Counted from the stretch's first letter, positions 1-9,684 are shown. The stretch: DNA of 64,000 nucleotides from Phytopythium helicoides (GCA_024867545.1 JANFNE010000027.1:372001-436000); one strand, 5' to 3'. The notes: generated from the sequence alone by a model not told the origin. Translations and numbers: made by a program.

Positions 1-734
1 CAAACAAACAAATCAAAAATTAGAGTGTCGGATCGTGACATATATGTACGGTACGAAAAAGTGTAGGTATGTTTTTCCCCCCAAGCAGCGTGGCGAAAAA
101 GCAACCAACGAACGGACGGCGTGGCGAGCCAGCGCGACGGCACCGCGCGGTCGCCGATGGCTGGCGGCGCGCGCGCGAGCGAGCACCTACACTTTTTCTT
201 TCCTGCGAACGCGCGGCGCTCGATCGGCGACCGCGCGCGCCGGGGCTGGCGACAGTCGAATCGCGTACATGTAGAGGCTTTTTCGCCGCAGAGACGCGGA
301 ACGTACTTTCAAACTATATGCCGTATAGTGGGCGCGAAGTGTTTTTTTTTTTTTTTTTTGTATTTTTGTTTCGCTCGTCAAATGGACGCGCTGATTTTCG
401 GCTCGCACTCGCGGTTTGTATGAAAAATGTACGTACGTACCGTATCAATTCGACCGACATGCGCAACTACAACTTGGCGACTCGAACCAGGTCGTCGCCG
501 AGCGTTTTCTATGCCAGGCGACTTTGCCATGGACGGAGCGGCGCGATGCTCCGGCGGGAGCGGAGAACAATGCGAAGATGGGCCGGCGGCCACAAGCCAA
601 GCGCGGGGTGTCCCACCTGCCCGACGGCGAGCGAAGGTTGAGGCGGTCGGTGCTTTGCTGCGGGCCGGTCATTCCCGAATCTGCCAGCCGCCGACCAAGC
701 TCCGGACCAGCGTTCTCCTCCCGACCTCACCGCC
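1..734. other. upstream non-coding region with poly-T tract
   Basis: No gene is recognised here. The open frames are GC-rich and arginine/alanine-rich and overlap each other on both strands, which is typical of non-coding GC-rich DNA. A run of 18 T lies at about 342-359. The region just before 735 is probably the promoter and 5' UTR of the small protein that follows. Confidence 0.5.
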
Positions 735-1154
735 ATGGGCTGCGCGCAATCCACCGTCAAGGAGACCACGACCGAGGCCGCTCCGGCCGAGACCCCCGGC
801 CACGGAGGTCGCCTGCCACCGAGGAGGTCGCCGCCACGGAGACCACCGAGGCCACGGCCGCCGCGGAGACCACCGAACGACCGACGACCGAGACCACCGC
901 CGCCGTCGTCGAGGAGACCCCGGCTGCGGCTGCCGTCGAGGAGACCCCTGCTCCGGCTGCTGCGGTTGAGGAGACCCCTGCTCCGGCTGCTGTTGAGGAG
1001 ACCCCCGCTCCGGCTGCTGCTGTTGAGGAGACGCCGCGCCGCCGCCACGGAGCCCGAGACGACCCCGGCGCCTGTCGAGGCCGCCGAGCCTGTCAAGGCC
1101 GAGCCTGCGGCCGAGCCTGCTGCCGAGCCCGCCGCCCCCACGCCCGCCGCATAA
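735..1154 (+). CDS. small N-acylated low-complexity protein
   Basis: The 139-residue frame begins MGCAQSTVKET. Met-Gly-Cys with Ser at position 6 is the usual pattern for N-myristoylation of Gly2 plus palmitoylation of Cys3, so the product probably sits on the inner face of a membrane. It ends in an Ala/Pro/Glu-rich tail (KAEPAAEPAAEPAAPTPAA). The middle is odd. In this frame it is Arg/Pro/Leu-rich, while the overlapping frames encode Thr/Glu/Ala-rich and VEETPAPAA-type repeats that match the style of both ends. The Thr/Glu style moves from this frame to the next near 793-797, again near 814, and returns near 1033-1040. Three single-base insertions would explain this and leave the end in frame. 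The gene may be real with a scrambled centre, or carry base-calling errors. The gene after it is convergent. No function is known to me. Confidence 0.6.
   Translation: MGCAQSTVKETTTEAAPAETPGHGGRLPPRRSPPRRPPRPRPPRRPPNDRRPRPPPPSSRRPRLRLPSRRPLLRLLRLRRPLLRLLLRRPPLRLLLLRRRRAAATEPETTPAPVEAAEPVKAEPAAEPAAEPAAPTPAA
908..1033 (+). repeat. 27/30-bp tandem coding repeat
   Basis: Copies begin at 908, 935, 965, 992 and 1022, so units alternate between 27 and 30 bp. Each begins GTYGAGGAGACSCC and continues with Ala/Pro codons. Read in the +2 frame they give VEETPAPAA(A); the long open frame reads them as Arg/Leu/Pro-rich sequence instead. Confidence 0.75.
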
Positions 1155-1437
1155 GCGTCGAGAGCGTACGAGCGCCGTATGAGCCGCCGGTGGAGCGAGC
1201 GAGCGCCATGGACGCGCGCCTGGCCGGCCCGGCGGCCGCTAGCTTCTTTTTGATTATTCCACCGATCTCCTTGTGATACTACCGAAAAGGAGCCTGTCGA
1301 AATACACTTTTTTGCCATATCCCGCGTGCAAGTGGCATTTTTTTCTACCATCACTATACAAATAAAGCAGGCACGTTATGGCATCATATAGCGATTTAGA
1401 CCTTGCCATTATGGATGTTGAAGAGAGATGGCTACAC

Positions 1438-2451
1438 TCATGCTTGCGCGACTGCCGCCTCGGTCGGCTCCTCTGGAGCTGGGAAGCGCAGCGAGAGCCA
1501 CTCGGAGAGCGCTGCAAAGGCCTTTTCGCGCTCGGGGTCGTTGAACAGGTCGTGGTAGAAGCCCTCGAGCAGCGTGAACTCCTTGTCGGCGCTCGCGATG
1601 CGCTCGTAGAAGGCCTTGGCCAACGGCACGCTCGTGACCTTGTCGCCCGAGCCCATGAGGAACAGCACGGGGATGGAGCAGAACGCCGACTTGGGGTCTT
1701 CGACACGCGTGTCGCTCTGGATGGCCAGCATGGCCTGGAGCGACTGCTCGCCCATTCGCGCCGTCATGGGCTCGGTTTCCGTCAGCGGGTCGGCGTCGAA
1801 CTCAGCCAGGAACTTTTCGTTGCGAGAGACGAAGTCGCGGTTCACGCCCGGCACGATGCGCGCCTTGGGCAGAATCGCCGACAGCGGCTTGCTGAACACG
1901 GCCTGAATGCGCAGCGTGGTCGTCATCTCGACCGACACGGCGGGCGCCACGAGGAACAGCGCGCGGAAGGTGTGCGCTCCGGACAGCACCGTGTGCAGGC
2001 TCACGAGCGTGCCGTAGGACATGCCTCCGAGCACGAGCGGCGGCTGCTGGTCGGGTCCGGCGAGCTTGGGCAGCAGCTCCTTCTTGGCAAAGCCCACGAA
2101 CTCGTTCGTGTCGTCCACAAAGTAGTGGAAGCGCCTGCTGTGTGCGCGCAGCCCATGCTCGCAGCTGTCGCTCTCGCCGTGGCTCAGCAGGTCGTAGGCC
2201 GCCACGCCGAAGCCCAGCGCGCAGAGCCGCTCGTACAGCAAAAAGTAGCGCCGCGAGTGCTCGCCGATGCCGTGCAGCCACACGACCACGCCGCGCAGCC
2301 TCTCGCCGAGCGGCGGGAACACGGCCACGTACGAGAGCTGCTGCCCGCGCGCGTTCTTGAACTTGCCATCTGTGTGCTGCAGGTGAGGAGGCAGGTCTCC
2401 CGCGCGCAGCTGGCTCGGGAGTCGCTCCTCCGCCGCCGTCTCTTCCGTCAT
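1438..2451 (-). CDS. alpha/beta hydrolase, monoacylglycerol-lipase-like
   Basis: A 337-residue serine hydrolase of the monoacylglycerol lipase / serine aminopeptidase S33 type. The core starts with VVWLHGIGEHSRRY, the oxyanion-hole region. The nucleophile elbow is GMSYG (Ser near residue 145), the acid is the Asp in MGSGDKV (about 270) and the base is the His in EGFYHDLF (about 299), so the triad is complete. The likely reaction is cleavage of a lipid ester or monoacylglycerol; the substrate is not readable from sequence. I chose the ATG at 2451 (MTEETAAEE). An in-frame ATG at 2595 would add 48 residues that look like translated leader. It is intronless, convergent with the small acylated gene, and head-to-tail with the START/FYVE/GAF gene upstream. 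It is a diverged relative of the five other hydrolases in the window. Confidence 0.85.
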   Translation of the reverse strand: MTEETAAEERLPSQLRAGDLPPHLQHTDGKFKNARGQQLSYVAVFPPLGERLRGVVVWLHGIGEHSRRYFLLYERLCALGFGVAAYDLLSHGESDSCEHGLRAHSRRFHYFVDDTNEFVGFAKKELLPKLAGPDQQPPLVLGGMSYGTLVSLHTVLSGAHTFRALFLVAPAVSVEMTTTLRIQAVFSKPLSAILPKARIVPGVNRDFVSRNEKFLAEFDADPLTETEPMTARMGEQSLQAMLAIQSDTRVEDPKSAFCSIPVLFLMGSGDKVTSVPLAKAFYERIASADKEFTLLEGFYHDLFNDPEREKAFAALSEWLSLRFPAPEEPTEAAVAQA

Positions 2452-2814
2452 GGCGTGCAGCTGAGCTTCGAGAGGCTGGCTATGCGGGTGGAGAAGCGAG
2501 AGTGAGCGAGAAGGAGGCAGGAAGGAGCAAGCGGCGGCGGCAGGAAGGGACGCCGCTGAGACTCTCTGCTCCGCCCTCTGCCCGCCCACCCACACGTCAT
2601 TCCCGTCGGGATCAAAGGAATAGCTACAGGTATCAAATGTGGAGCTATCATTTGTTCTCGCAGTCTTATATATACATATCGCTCACAATCAAATATATTA
2701 ACTATAGCATCGCACGTCATGTCGGCGTCCGACGTGACGGGCCACTTCAAGCAGAGCCAGGCGCTGAGCACACGCACAAGCAATCACCGCGCTCGTCAAT
2801 CCCAGCGCCGATGC
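2452..2814. other. intergenic spacer
   Basis: Promoter/5' UTR of the hydrolase and 3' flank of the upstream START/FYVE/GAF gene. An AT-rich patch lies at about 2660-2710. Nothing else is recognised. Confidence 0.5.
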
Positions 2815-4947
2815 TCAAGCGCACAACGCGCCAGCCGTGGCGGCGGCAGCAGCAGAAACAGCAGAAACAGTAGGAGGGAAGGCCTCGGCGATGGCGGCGG
2901 CGGCCGCGCAGCGAGCCTGCAGCACGCGCGAGGCGGCGTCCGCGAGCTTGGCGAGCCGCCAGTACTGCGAGCGCGTGATGACGCGCGGGCTGTCGTCGAG
3001 GCAGCAGAGCGCGCCGAAGATCGAGCCGTCGGCCGCGCGCACGGGGAAGCCCAGGTAGAAGCTCACGCAATTCTGCGTCACGGGGTCCACGGCGTAGAAG
3101 CGCACGTCGGCCTCGGCGTTCTGGATCAGCAGCGGCGCGCTGCTCAGCACCAGGTGCTGGCAGAACGTCTGTCCGCGGTCCAGGCGGCAGCCCACCTCCC
3201 AGCTTGACTGCGCGTTTGCCGCCAGCACGCGCAGCTGCGTCTCGTCTACCAGCGTCACCACGCTGTGCGCACACTGGGTCTCGGCGGCCGCCAACGCGCA
3301 GATGGCGTTCAGCTCCGGCACGTCCTTCATCGACTCGACGCGGAGCCGCGCGATGTTGGCGAGTCGCTGGGGCTCGTCGTGCGGCAGAGGGCACAGGTTT
3401 TCGCTCGACCGTCCGGTGGTTGTCGCTACAAGTGATGGGAACGGCCGGCCCGTGGCATTCGCCAGCGTGCACGCGCCAACGTCCGGCGGACACCCAGTCA
3501 CATCCAGCGCCTTCTTAACGAGTGAAGCAATCTCTTCATCCGTGTATCCCGTCTCGTCCTTCAACGAAACCACGGGCAAGTCCACGAGGTACTGGAGAAG
3601 CGTCACGACTGCTGCTCGTCGAGAGTTGGTACTGGCTCCATTCTTCATTGCGCGGAGCTGATCGATAAGCATTTGGCATGCTGGTGACAGGGATGCCATC
3701 GAATGGCACGAGCATGATGATGGCATCGAGGTCGAGTCGGTCATCGTCTGGTCTTCAGAGCTGGAGCCGTTGGACGCAAGCAAAGATCCCCTTAGCTTCT
3801 TCTCGCGGAGGCTCGCCCGCACGGAGAAGCACTTTCCAGGCTCGCAGTGGGCTGCTGGCGGGTGAGGTGGATCGGGGACGACGTGTGGTGGAGGTCGACT
3901 CGCGTCGGGCCCAAGATTCGAGTAATCGCACGCGTTCACGCCGTGCATGCAGCGCTTGCACACAATGATCGTCGCGCGATGACCATTCTGGGTCTCCATG
4001 TGCTCTCTTGCGCTGCAGCTCTCGCAAACGTAGTATCCGCAGAGGTAGCAGCGCGTCTTCTTCGTGATGAGCGGCAAAAAGCGGCGCGTGCAGCAAGTGC
4101 AGCGCGCGTTCTTCACGTCGAACGCATCACGGTCGGCAAGAACCTGCAAACCAAGTCGGCGGCTTCGCACCAGTGCAGGCAGGTACGCCACACCCTTCGC
4201 CAGCATGTTGAGACGTGCATACGCCCGTTTGCTGCTGAAGTCCCCCGTGACGTTCCCATCCAGGTCACCATTCCCCGCAGAGCCATAGAAGTGAACACGA
4301 GCACCCTTGCGGCGATCCGCCACAACCAAGCGCTCTACAAAGTAGCACGTCGTCAAACCATGCAGCTGACACACTCGAACAGGTGGCAGCTTCCCTTTGG
4401 TCACCTCGGCCGGCTGCAGCGAACTCCTCGCGAGAGTAAACCCGCTCGTACCAGCCACGGCCCCCTCGCTCCGATCGCGAAGGAACAGCTCCAAGAAACA
4501 CCACTGCTCGTTCTTCGCAAACACGTCCGGTGCTACGAAACTCGCCGTCTTGACCGCGACGTGTGGTTGTGGCTGTGGATTCACATTGTCTCCATCACCA
4601 CCACCACCACCGAGAACTTGGTCGCCTTCGGTTGTGACGGTCTTCTCGATCGTGCCGAAGATGAAGTCCTTGTCGTAGAGCGCGCGCATCTGCGCCTCAA
4701 AGTCCTTGTTGGTGGTGGCGTGTAGCACGGCAGCGAGCTCTTCGACGCTGGCGGCGATGGATCCCGAGCAGAGCACTTCATGTCTCGTGGACTCATCTCT
4801 CTTGGTGTGTGTGGAGGATCTTTTGTGGATCGCGAAGTCTCTGTCGGCGTTGCCGACGCACTTCCAGTGCTGTCTGGATAGCTCGCCAAAGTCGAGCGAG
4901 GCGCGGAGGGAGAGCGCTCGCTCGAGAGCCCCACGATCGCTCTCCAT
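2815..4947 (-). CDS. START-like / FYVE-type zinc finger / GAF protein (copy 1)
   Basis: A 710-residue intronless protein. Residues about 15-265 resemble the oomycete START-like (Bet v1-fold) lipid-binding region, with the family blocks FIFGTIEKTV, VAVKTASF and AKNEQWCFLE. Residues about 281-331 form a FYVE-type zinc finger made of four CxxC pairs (CTCC, CYLC, CESC, CKRC); the RRHHCR phosphoinositide-binding motif is absent. A Ser-rich linker leads to a GAF domain at about 545-692 with FCQHLV, EADVRFY, FYLGFPV and GALCCLDDSPR. The GAF suggests ligand or redox sensing and the START fold suggests lipid binding; both are family-level inference. I use ATG 4947, because the longer frame starts at a non-ATG codon. 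It is head-to-tail with a close paralogue at 5811-7904. About 580 bp of the two genes are nearly identical, while the rest has diverged. Confidence 0.85.
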   Translation of the reverse strand: MESDRGALERALSLRASLDFGELSRQHWKCVGNADRDFAIHKRSSTHTKRDESTRHEVLCSGSIAASVEELAAVLHATTNKDFEAQMRALYDKDFIFGTIEKTVTTEGDQVLGGGGGDGDNVNPQPQPHVAVKTASFVAPDVFAKNEQWCFLELFLRDRSEGAVAGTSGFTLARSSLQPAEVTKGKLPPVRVCQLHGLTTCYFVERLVVADRRKGARVHFYGSAGNGDLDGNVTGDFSSKRAYARLNMLAKGVAYLPALVRSRRLGLQVLADRDAFDVKNARCTCCTRRFLPLITKKTRCYLCGYYVCESCSAREHMETQNGHRATIIVCKRCMHGVNACDYSNLGPDASRPPPHVVPDPPHPPAAHCEPGKCFSVRASLREKKLRGSLLASNGSSSEDQTMTDSTSMPSSCSCHSMASLSPACQMLIDQLRAMKNGASTNSRRAAVVTLLQYLVDLPVVSLKDETGYTDEEIASLVKKALDVTGCPPDVGACTLANATGRPFPSLVATTTGRSSENLCPLPHDEPQRLANIARLRVESMKDVPELNAICALAAAETQCAHSVVTLVDETQLRVLAANAQSSWEVGCRLDRGQTFCQHLVLSSAPLLIQNAEADVRFYAVDPVTQNCVSFYLGFPVRAADGSIFGALCCLDDSPRVITRSQYWRLAKLADAASRVLQARCAAAAAIAEAFPPTVSAVSAAAAATAGALCA
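4333..4912 (-). repeat. near-identical paralogue tract, first copy
   Basis: This 5' coding segment repeats at 7278-7857, a constant offset of 2945 bp, with only scattered single-base changes. Sequence on either side diverges much more. It looks like a gene-conversion tract between the tandem copies. Confidence 0.75.
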
Positions 4948-5810
4948 CACTTTCTAGCCTTCGGCTGCTTCTGTCGGTCGCAGATTTTTCTGTAATGAGC
5001 AGCAACCGGCGGGGCGCGACAAAAATGTGCCTCACACGTCAGACAATGTGAGCCGGAGGTCGGCCTGTAGTAGCAGCGCAACGAAACGAACACCTCGGGC
5101 TGCAACGTGGAAACTTCTTCCTTCCAGCGCTGGCTGCATCGCGATACCCTGGGAGGATGTTATCGATGCGGAGGCAAAACCTTCCTTGGATATTTGGCTC
5201 GATGTGTTCGGAAGGCAGCTTTTTCGCGCCGAGTGGATTAGATTGAGCGTCTGGGCGGCACCAACTCTCAGTGATATGAACATCGAGTGCGAGAGCGCAT
5301 AGCGATGCGTGCTCCAGCAATCTCGGCTGCCTCTGACCGGCAGCTCCAATGGCGTCTCACGAGGTCGGACCCGCCAGAAGTCAAGCAAAGTTGCGGCTGT
5401 CTGAGGACAGGCGGGTTCCACCCAGCGGAGAAGGCGCTGAAATGAGAACAACCAGCTCGGCCGCTGCCAGCCAGCGGCATTATGTGTACATGAGTCAGCG
5501 AAAACTCATTCATGGCGTCTACACGATCACGCTGCAGTTGGCAGGTAGGTTGTTGCTGCTTGTTAGCGCCTGGCATGCAGTCCACCGCAATCGCACGTGA
5601 CTTGTGCGTGGTCTAGATGCCAGGCAATACAGAGCAAATGCAGCCAATCATTCAACTCAATCGGATCATGCGTGTCGATGAGGCATCTGGCGCGTGCACA
5701 GCATTATTACAAAACGTAAGCCGTTTGGCTTTCTTCCGGTGTGCACTACATTCACCCTGGCTGGTTAGGATCCCAAGCTCTTACACACGCAACTTCCAGC
5801 AACGGGGCAC
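4948..5810. other. intergenic spacer
   Basis: Spacer of 863 bp between tandem paralogues. It must contain the promoter of copy 1 and the 3' end of copy 2. The open frames on both strands lack recognisable protein features, and no repeat or RNA gene was seen. Confidence 0.5.
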
Positions 5811-7904
5811 TCACGGAATGCTTGCAACCGGTCGGCATTTTTCGCGCAAGACCCTGGACGCAGCTTCCGCGAGCTTTACGAGGCGCCAATATTGCGAGCG
5901 CGTGATTTCCCGCGGATTCGAGTCGATGACGCACAACGCACCGACAATCTCTCCATCAGGAGCTCGAACCGGAAAGCCGAGGTAGAACCGGAGGTTAAAC
6001 TTGGAGACGGGATCAATCGCGAAGAACCGCACGTCGGCCTCGGCGTTGGACACGAGCAGCGGGCGCTCATCCATGACAAAGTGCTGGCAGAAGGTCTGCT
6101 CTCGCACATTGTGACAGCCAATGTTCCAGTTGGTGTGCGAGTTGGCCGCCATGATCTGCACGTGATCTTTCTCAATGAGTGTCACGACCCCATGCACGCA
6201 CTTGGCCTCGGCTGCAGCCAGCGCGCAAATTGCGTCAAGTTCAGGCACCGACCCGATCCGGTCAATCCCATATTTCGCAATGCTCGCAAGTCGCTGGTCC
6301 TCGTTCTCCGGGATGGGGTAGCTTGGTGCGTCGCTTTTGTCGGCCGATCGAGCAATTAGCGCAGGATAAGCACGCGCTTTGGCTCCTGCAAGCTCGCAAG
6401 CTTCGACTTCTGCTGGAAACCCACTCACGTCAAGAGCCTTCGAAACAAGTGCTTTGAGCTCTGCTTCGTCAGATTCATCAGGATCCACCAAAGACGGCGT
6501 TGGAGAGTCGAGAAGGTACCGAATGATAGTCATGATTGCTTCACGGCGGGATGCAGAGGACGCACCACCGCTCCTAATCTCGTTTCGGAGTTGCTCCATC
6601 AGCATTTGGCAGGCAGGAGATAGAGAGGCTGTCGATGAACTGCGAGAGGCTGAAGATTGTGATCGCTCGAGGTCCGCTTCAGAGCTCGTTGTCGACTGCT
6701 GCTCCGCTGAGCTCGAATCTGTCGACATCAAAGAAGATTGGTGCTTTGATTTTTCCCGGAGACTGGCATCGGCAGAGTCGTTCTTGTCCAAATCCTCATC
6801 GAGTGGTGGCAAAGGTGGATCCAGAACGATACGAGGTGCGCTGAACGCAGATGGACCGAGGTTCGAGTAGTCACACGAGTTCACGCCATCCATACAACGA
6901 GTGCAAACAATGATCGTCGCAAGGTGTCCGTTGCAGGTCTCGATGCGATCCCGCGCGCTGCACGGCTCGCAAATGTAGTATCCGCAAAGATAGCAGCGAG
7001 TTTTCTTCGTGACGAGCGGCAAAAAGCGACGCGTGCAGCATGTGCAACGAGGATTCTTGACGTCAAACGCGGCATGATCAGCTAGCACTTGAACTCCGAT
7101 GCGTCGTCGTCGAACAAGCCCAGGAAGATCGGCGACGCTCTCTGCAAGCTTGTTGAGTCTCGCTTCCACACGCTTTCCGCGATAGCCACCGTCCACATCG
7201 TCGACGACACTATCATTGCCCACGACGCCGTAGAAGTGAGCACGAGCACCCTTGCGGCGGTCATTCACAGCAAGTCGTTCCACAAAGTAGCACGTCGTCA
7301 AACCATGCAGCTGACGCACTCGAACAGGTGGCAGCTTCCCTTTGGTCACCTCGGCCGGCTGCAGCGAACTCCTCGCGAGAATAAACCCGCTCGTACCAAC
7401 CACAGCCCCCTCGCTCCGATCGCGAAGGAACAGCTCCAAGAAACACCACTGCTCGTTCTTCGCAAACACGTCCGGTGCTACGAAACTCGCCGTCTTGACC
7501 GCGACGTGTGGTTGTGGCTGTGGATTCACATTGTCTCCATCACCACCACCACCACCGAGAACTTGGTCGCCTTCGGTTGTGACGGTCTTCTCGATCGTGC
7601 CGAAGATGAAGTCCTTGTCGTAGAGTGCGCGCATCTGCGCCTCAAAGTCCTTGTTGGTGGTGGCGTGCAACACGGCAGCGAGCTCTTCGACGCTGGCGGC
7701 GATGGATCCCGAGCAGAGCACTTCGTGTCTCGTGGGTTCTTCTCTCTTGGTGTGTGTGGAGGATCTTTTGTGGATCGCGAAGTCTCTGTCGGCGTTGCCG
7801 ACGCACTTCCAGTGCTGTCTGGATAGCTCGCCAAAGTCGAGCGAGGCGCGGAGAGAGAACGCTCTCTCCAGCATATCCTGGCCGCCGCCAACTGGGTGCT
7901 CCAT
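5811..7904 (-). CDS. START-like / FYVE-type zinc finger / GAF protein (copy 2)
   Basis: A 697-residue intronless tandem paralogue of copy 1 with the same architecture: START-like region at about 15-268, zinc finger at about 285-338 (CTCC, CYLC, CEPC, CTRC) and GAF at about 555-690 (FCQHFVMDERPL, EADVRFF, FYLGFPV, GALCVID, PREITRSQYW). ATG at 7904. Residues about 16-215 are nearly identical to copy 1; from there the two proteins are clearly diverged. The linker between zinc finger and GAF is Ser/Asp/Glu-rich and probably disordered. Like copy 1 it lacks the basic RRHHCR motif, so binding to PI3P is doubtful. A soluble or peripheral membrane protein is expected, since no signal peptide or membrane segment is visible. 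Confidence 0.85.
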   Translation of the reverse strand: MEHPVGGGQDMLERAFSLRASLDFGELSRQHWKCVGNADRDFAIHKRSSTHTKREEPTRHEVLCSGSIAASVEELAAVLHATTNKDFEAQMRALYDKDFIFGTIEKTVTTEGDQVLGGGGGDGDNVNPQPQPHVAVKTASFVAPDVFAKNEQWCFLELFLRDRSEGAVVGTSGFILARSSLQPAEVTKGKLPPVRVRQLHGLTTCYFVERLAVNDRRKGARAHFYGVVGNDSVVDDVDGGYRGKRVEARLNKLAESVADLPGLVRRRRIGVQVLADHAAFDVKNPRCTCCTRRFLPLVTKKTRCYLCGYYICEPCSARDRIETCNGHLATIIVCTRCMDGVNSCDYSNLGPSAFSAPRIVLDPPLPPLDEDLDKNDSADASLREKSKHQSSLMSTDSSSAEQQSTTSSEADLERSQSSASRSSSTASLSPACQMLMEQLRNEIRSGGASSASRREAIMTIIRYLLDSPTPSLVDPDESDEAELKALVSKALDVSGFPAEVEACELAGAKARAYPALIARSADKSDAPSYPIPENEDQRLASIAKYGIDRIGSVPELDAICALAAAEAKCVHGVVTLIEKDHVQIMAANSHTNWNIGCHNVREQTFCQHFVMDERPLLVSNAEADVRFFAIDPVSKFNLRFYLGFPVRAPDGEIVGALCVIDSNPREITRSQYWRLVKLAEAASRVLREKCRPVASIP
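7278..7857 (-). repeat. near-identical paralogue tract, second copy
   Basis: Partner of the tract at 4333-4912, with the same offset throughout. It includes the (CAC/ACC)n patch that encodes the Gly-rich loop. Confidence 0.75.
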
Positions 7905-8412
7905 GAATGCTTCTCAAGGGCTGGGACTTTCCGAAGTCACGGCGAGAGCTGTGACTGCGCTGGAGATAGAAGGACAGGCGTGGACAAGCGTGTCGGCGTG
8001 AGCACCACGGGGAAGGAGCTGAAATGACGCGAGAGGGCGAGACATCAACGGCAGGCAGTTGAAGTCTCAGATGGAGAGTCGCGCGAAGATGTGTTTTTCG
8101 TTATCGAAGCTCCCGAAGCCTTAGCAAGTGGAAGTGACGGCGCGGATGCCTTAATGCGCATACCTCCGGTTGCTGACCGGCGTGGAGACAGGGTGGCGTC
8201 GATTGCGATGGCCTCACGTGTTTGTCATGGAGGTGATCGAGCACCTGCGTGTTATCGTATGATACCGAGAGCGCTAAATAGGCTAATGAACGGGCGGGCT
8301 GCATGGGGCGTGTGTGCTTTACATCGCGCCGCCGGTCTCCCGCTTGGACGGCGGCACTCTCTACACATGCAGCCGCCTAATACTTATAGGCGTCAACGCC
8401 TCCTTCCTCTCT
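7905..8412. other. intergenic spacer
   Basis: Promoter region of copy 2 and 3' flank of the next minus-strand gene. No further feature is recognised. Confidence 0.5.
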
Positions 8413-9684
8413 TCACGCGTTGAACGCAGCGGCGCTCAGTGTGCGCGCGTCGACGCCGTGCATGCCGCGGTCGCTGCCCGAGAAGAGCGAGAGCGAGCCG
8501 TGCGAGCCGTGGCGCTTGGACGCCACCAGCTGCAGGTGCGAGTACTCGCCGCCGTGCATCGACTCCTTGCATCGGTGGCACACCTCCAGCGTCGCCTTGT
8601 ACCGGTTGTAGATGAGCAGCTGCTCCCGGCGGCAGCAGTCCGAGCACGCCGCATAAAAGCAGAGCTGGCACTGCCGCTGCCGGCCCGCAAGCCGATAGGT
8701 GAGCCGCAGCTTGGACGTGCACGAGATGCAGTGCGAGTTGCCGTGGCTCTTCTCGCTTAGCGTTGGCGCGGGCTTGGCCGCGACGGCGTCGCCCAGCCGG
8801 CTCATACCCGTCGCGATCTGGATGAGCCTCGCGAGCGTGGTCTTGATGGAGCACTGCCTCGCAAGTCGATCCCGCACGGGCCGCTGCTCGATCTGTGCGC
8901 GGAACAGCACGCGGAGCGGCAGCGAAGGCGACGTCTGCTCGACCGACAGCCAGCCGGAGAACGGCTTGAGCTCGTCCACGCATCCGGGTCTGGCCTTGCC
9001 GAGCGAGATGTCGCTCGCGTCCAACGACGTGAACTCGACCGCAAAGCCCTGCGGTGTGCGCCGGAACTGCTCGGCGTAGCACCACTGCTCGTTGCGCGCA
9101 GTCAGCATCGACAGCGACCTGGGACGAGCGAACGCGCACGTCTTGACCGCGACTTGCCTCGCTCCTGTATCAGGCGGCGTATCTATCCGGCACTGCTCGG
9201 CGTGGCACGCCGCTAGCACGCGCGCTATCCTGTCGGCAAACGCCACAACGTGCACGAGCGAGCCGTAGATGAACTGTGATTTGTACAGCGCCTTCATGCG
9301 GCTGTTGTAGTCGCTCTCGCTGCCAGAGCGGAAGAGCGCCGCGAGCTTGTCCATGGACGCCTCGACGGTGCCCGTAGCGGCGACCTCGCCGTCGATGCCG
9401 TCTTCGAGCTGGTTGTTGTGCCCACTGTCCGTTGAGCTGCTCCTCCTCCGCGAGTAGATGGAGAAGCCCTTCTTGTTGCGCTCCCACTTCCACTCGCCGC
9501 TCGCGAGTTCCTGCTGGGACAGCACGCCGCTGTGCTCGCGGCTCGCTCGGAGGTGCTCGAGTCTCCGCACGAGCTCCGAGTCGTCGACCTGCACCCATCG
9601 CGCCGGCTGCTGCGAGGCGATGGTGCCCGAGGACAGCGATAGCGGCGCTGCCCGCCTCGACTGCGCTTGAGCTACCGCCCGCAT
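8413..9684 (-). CDS. START-like / FYVE-type zinc finger protein without GAF
   Basis: A 423-residue intronless protein. The START-like region covers about residues 60-300, with the family blocks FIYGSLVHVV, VAVKTCAF and ARNEQWCYAEQF. The zinc finger at about 316-375 has CISC, CQLC, CSDC and CHRC pairs. The protein stops about 48 residues after the finger, so it has no GAF domain. A Gly-rich, repeat-free tail follows. The ATG at 9684 is the first in frame. It belongs to the short subfamily with the genes ending at 11521 and 17227. Lipid binding by the START-like fold is inferred from the family; there is no signal peptide. Confidence 0.8.
   Translation of the reverse strand: MRAVAQAQSRRAAPLSLSSGTIASQQPARWVQVDDSELVRRLEHLRASREHSGVLSQQELASGEWKWERNKKGFSIYSRRRSSSTDSGHNNQLEDGIDGEVAATGTVEASMDKLAALFRSGSESDYNSRMKALYKSQFIYGSLVHVVAFADRIARVLAACHAEQCRIDTPPDTGARQVAVKTCAFARPRSLSMLTARNEQWCYAEQFRRTPQGFAVEFTSLDASDISLGKARPGCVDELKPFSGWLSVEQTSPSLPLRVLFRAQIEQRPVRDRLARQCSIKTTLARLIQIATGMSRLGDAVAAKPAPTLSEKSHGNSHCISCTSKLRLTYRLAGRQRQCQLCFYAACSDCCRREQLLIYNRYKATLEVCHRCKESMHGGEYSHLQLVASKRHGSHGSLSLFSGSDRGMHGVDARTLSAAAFNA

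Noticed and set aside
509..1354. 281-codon minus-strand frame over the acylated gene
   Set aside because: Gly/Arg/Ser-rich mirror of the repeat; no domain, and the plus strand has the MGC start and Ala/Glu end.
1378..2505. 375-codon plus-strand frame
   Set aside because: Antisense to the hydrolase with a full catalytic triad; an artefact of GC-rich codons.
3847..4725. 292-codon plus-strand frame
   Set aside because: Antisense shadow of the START/FYVE/GAF gene.
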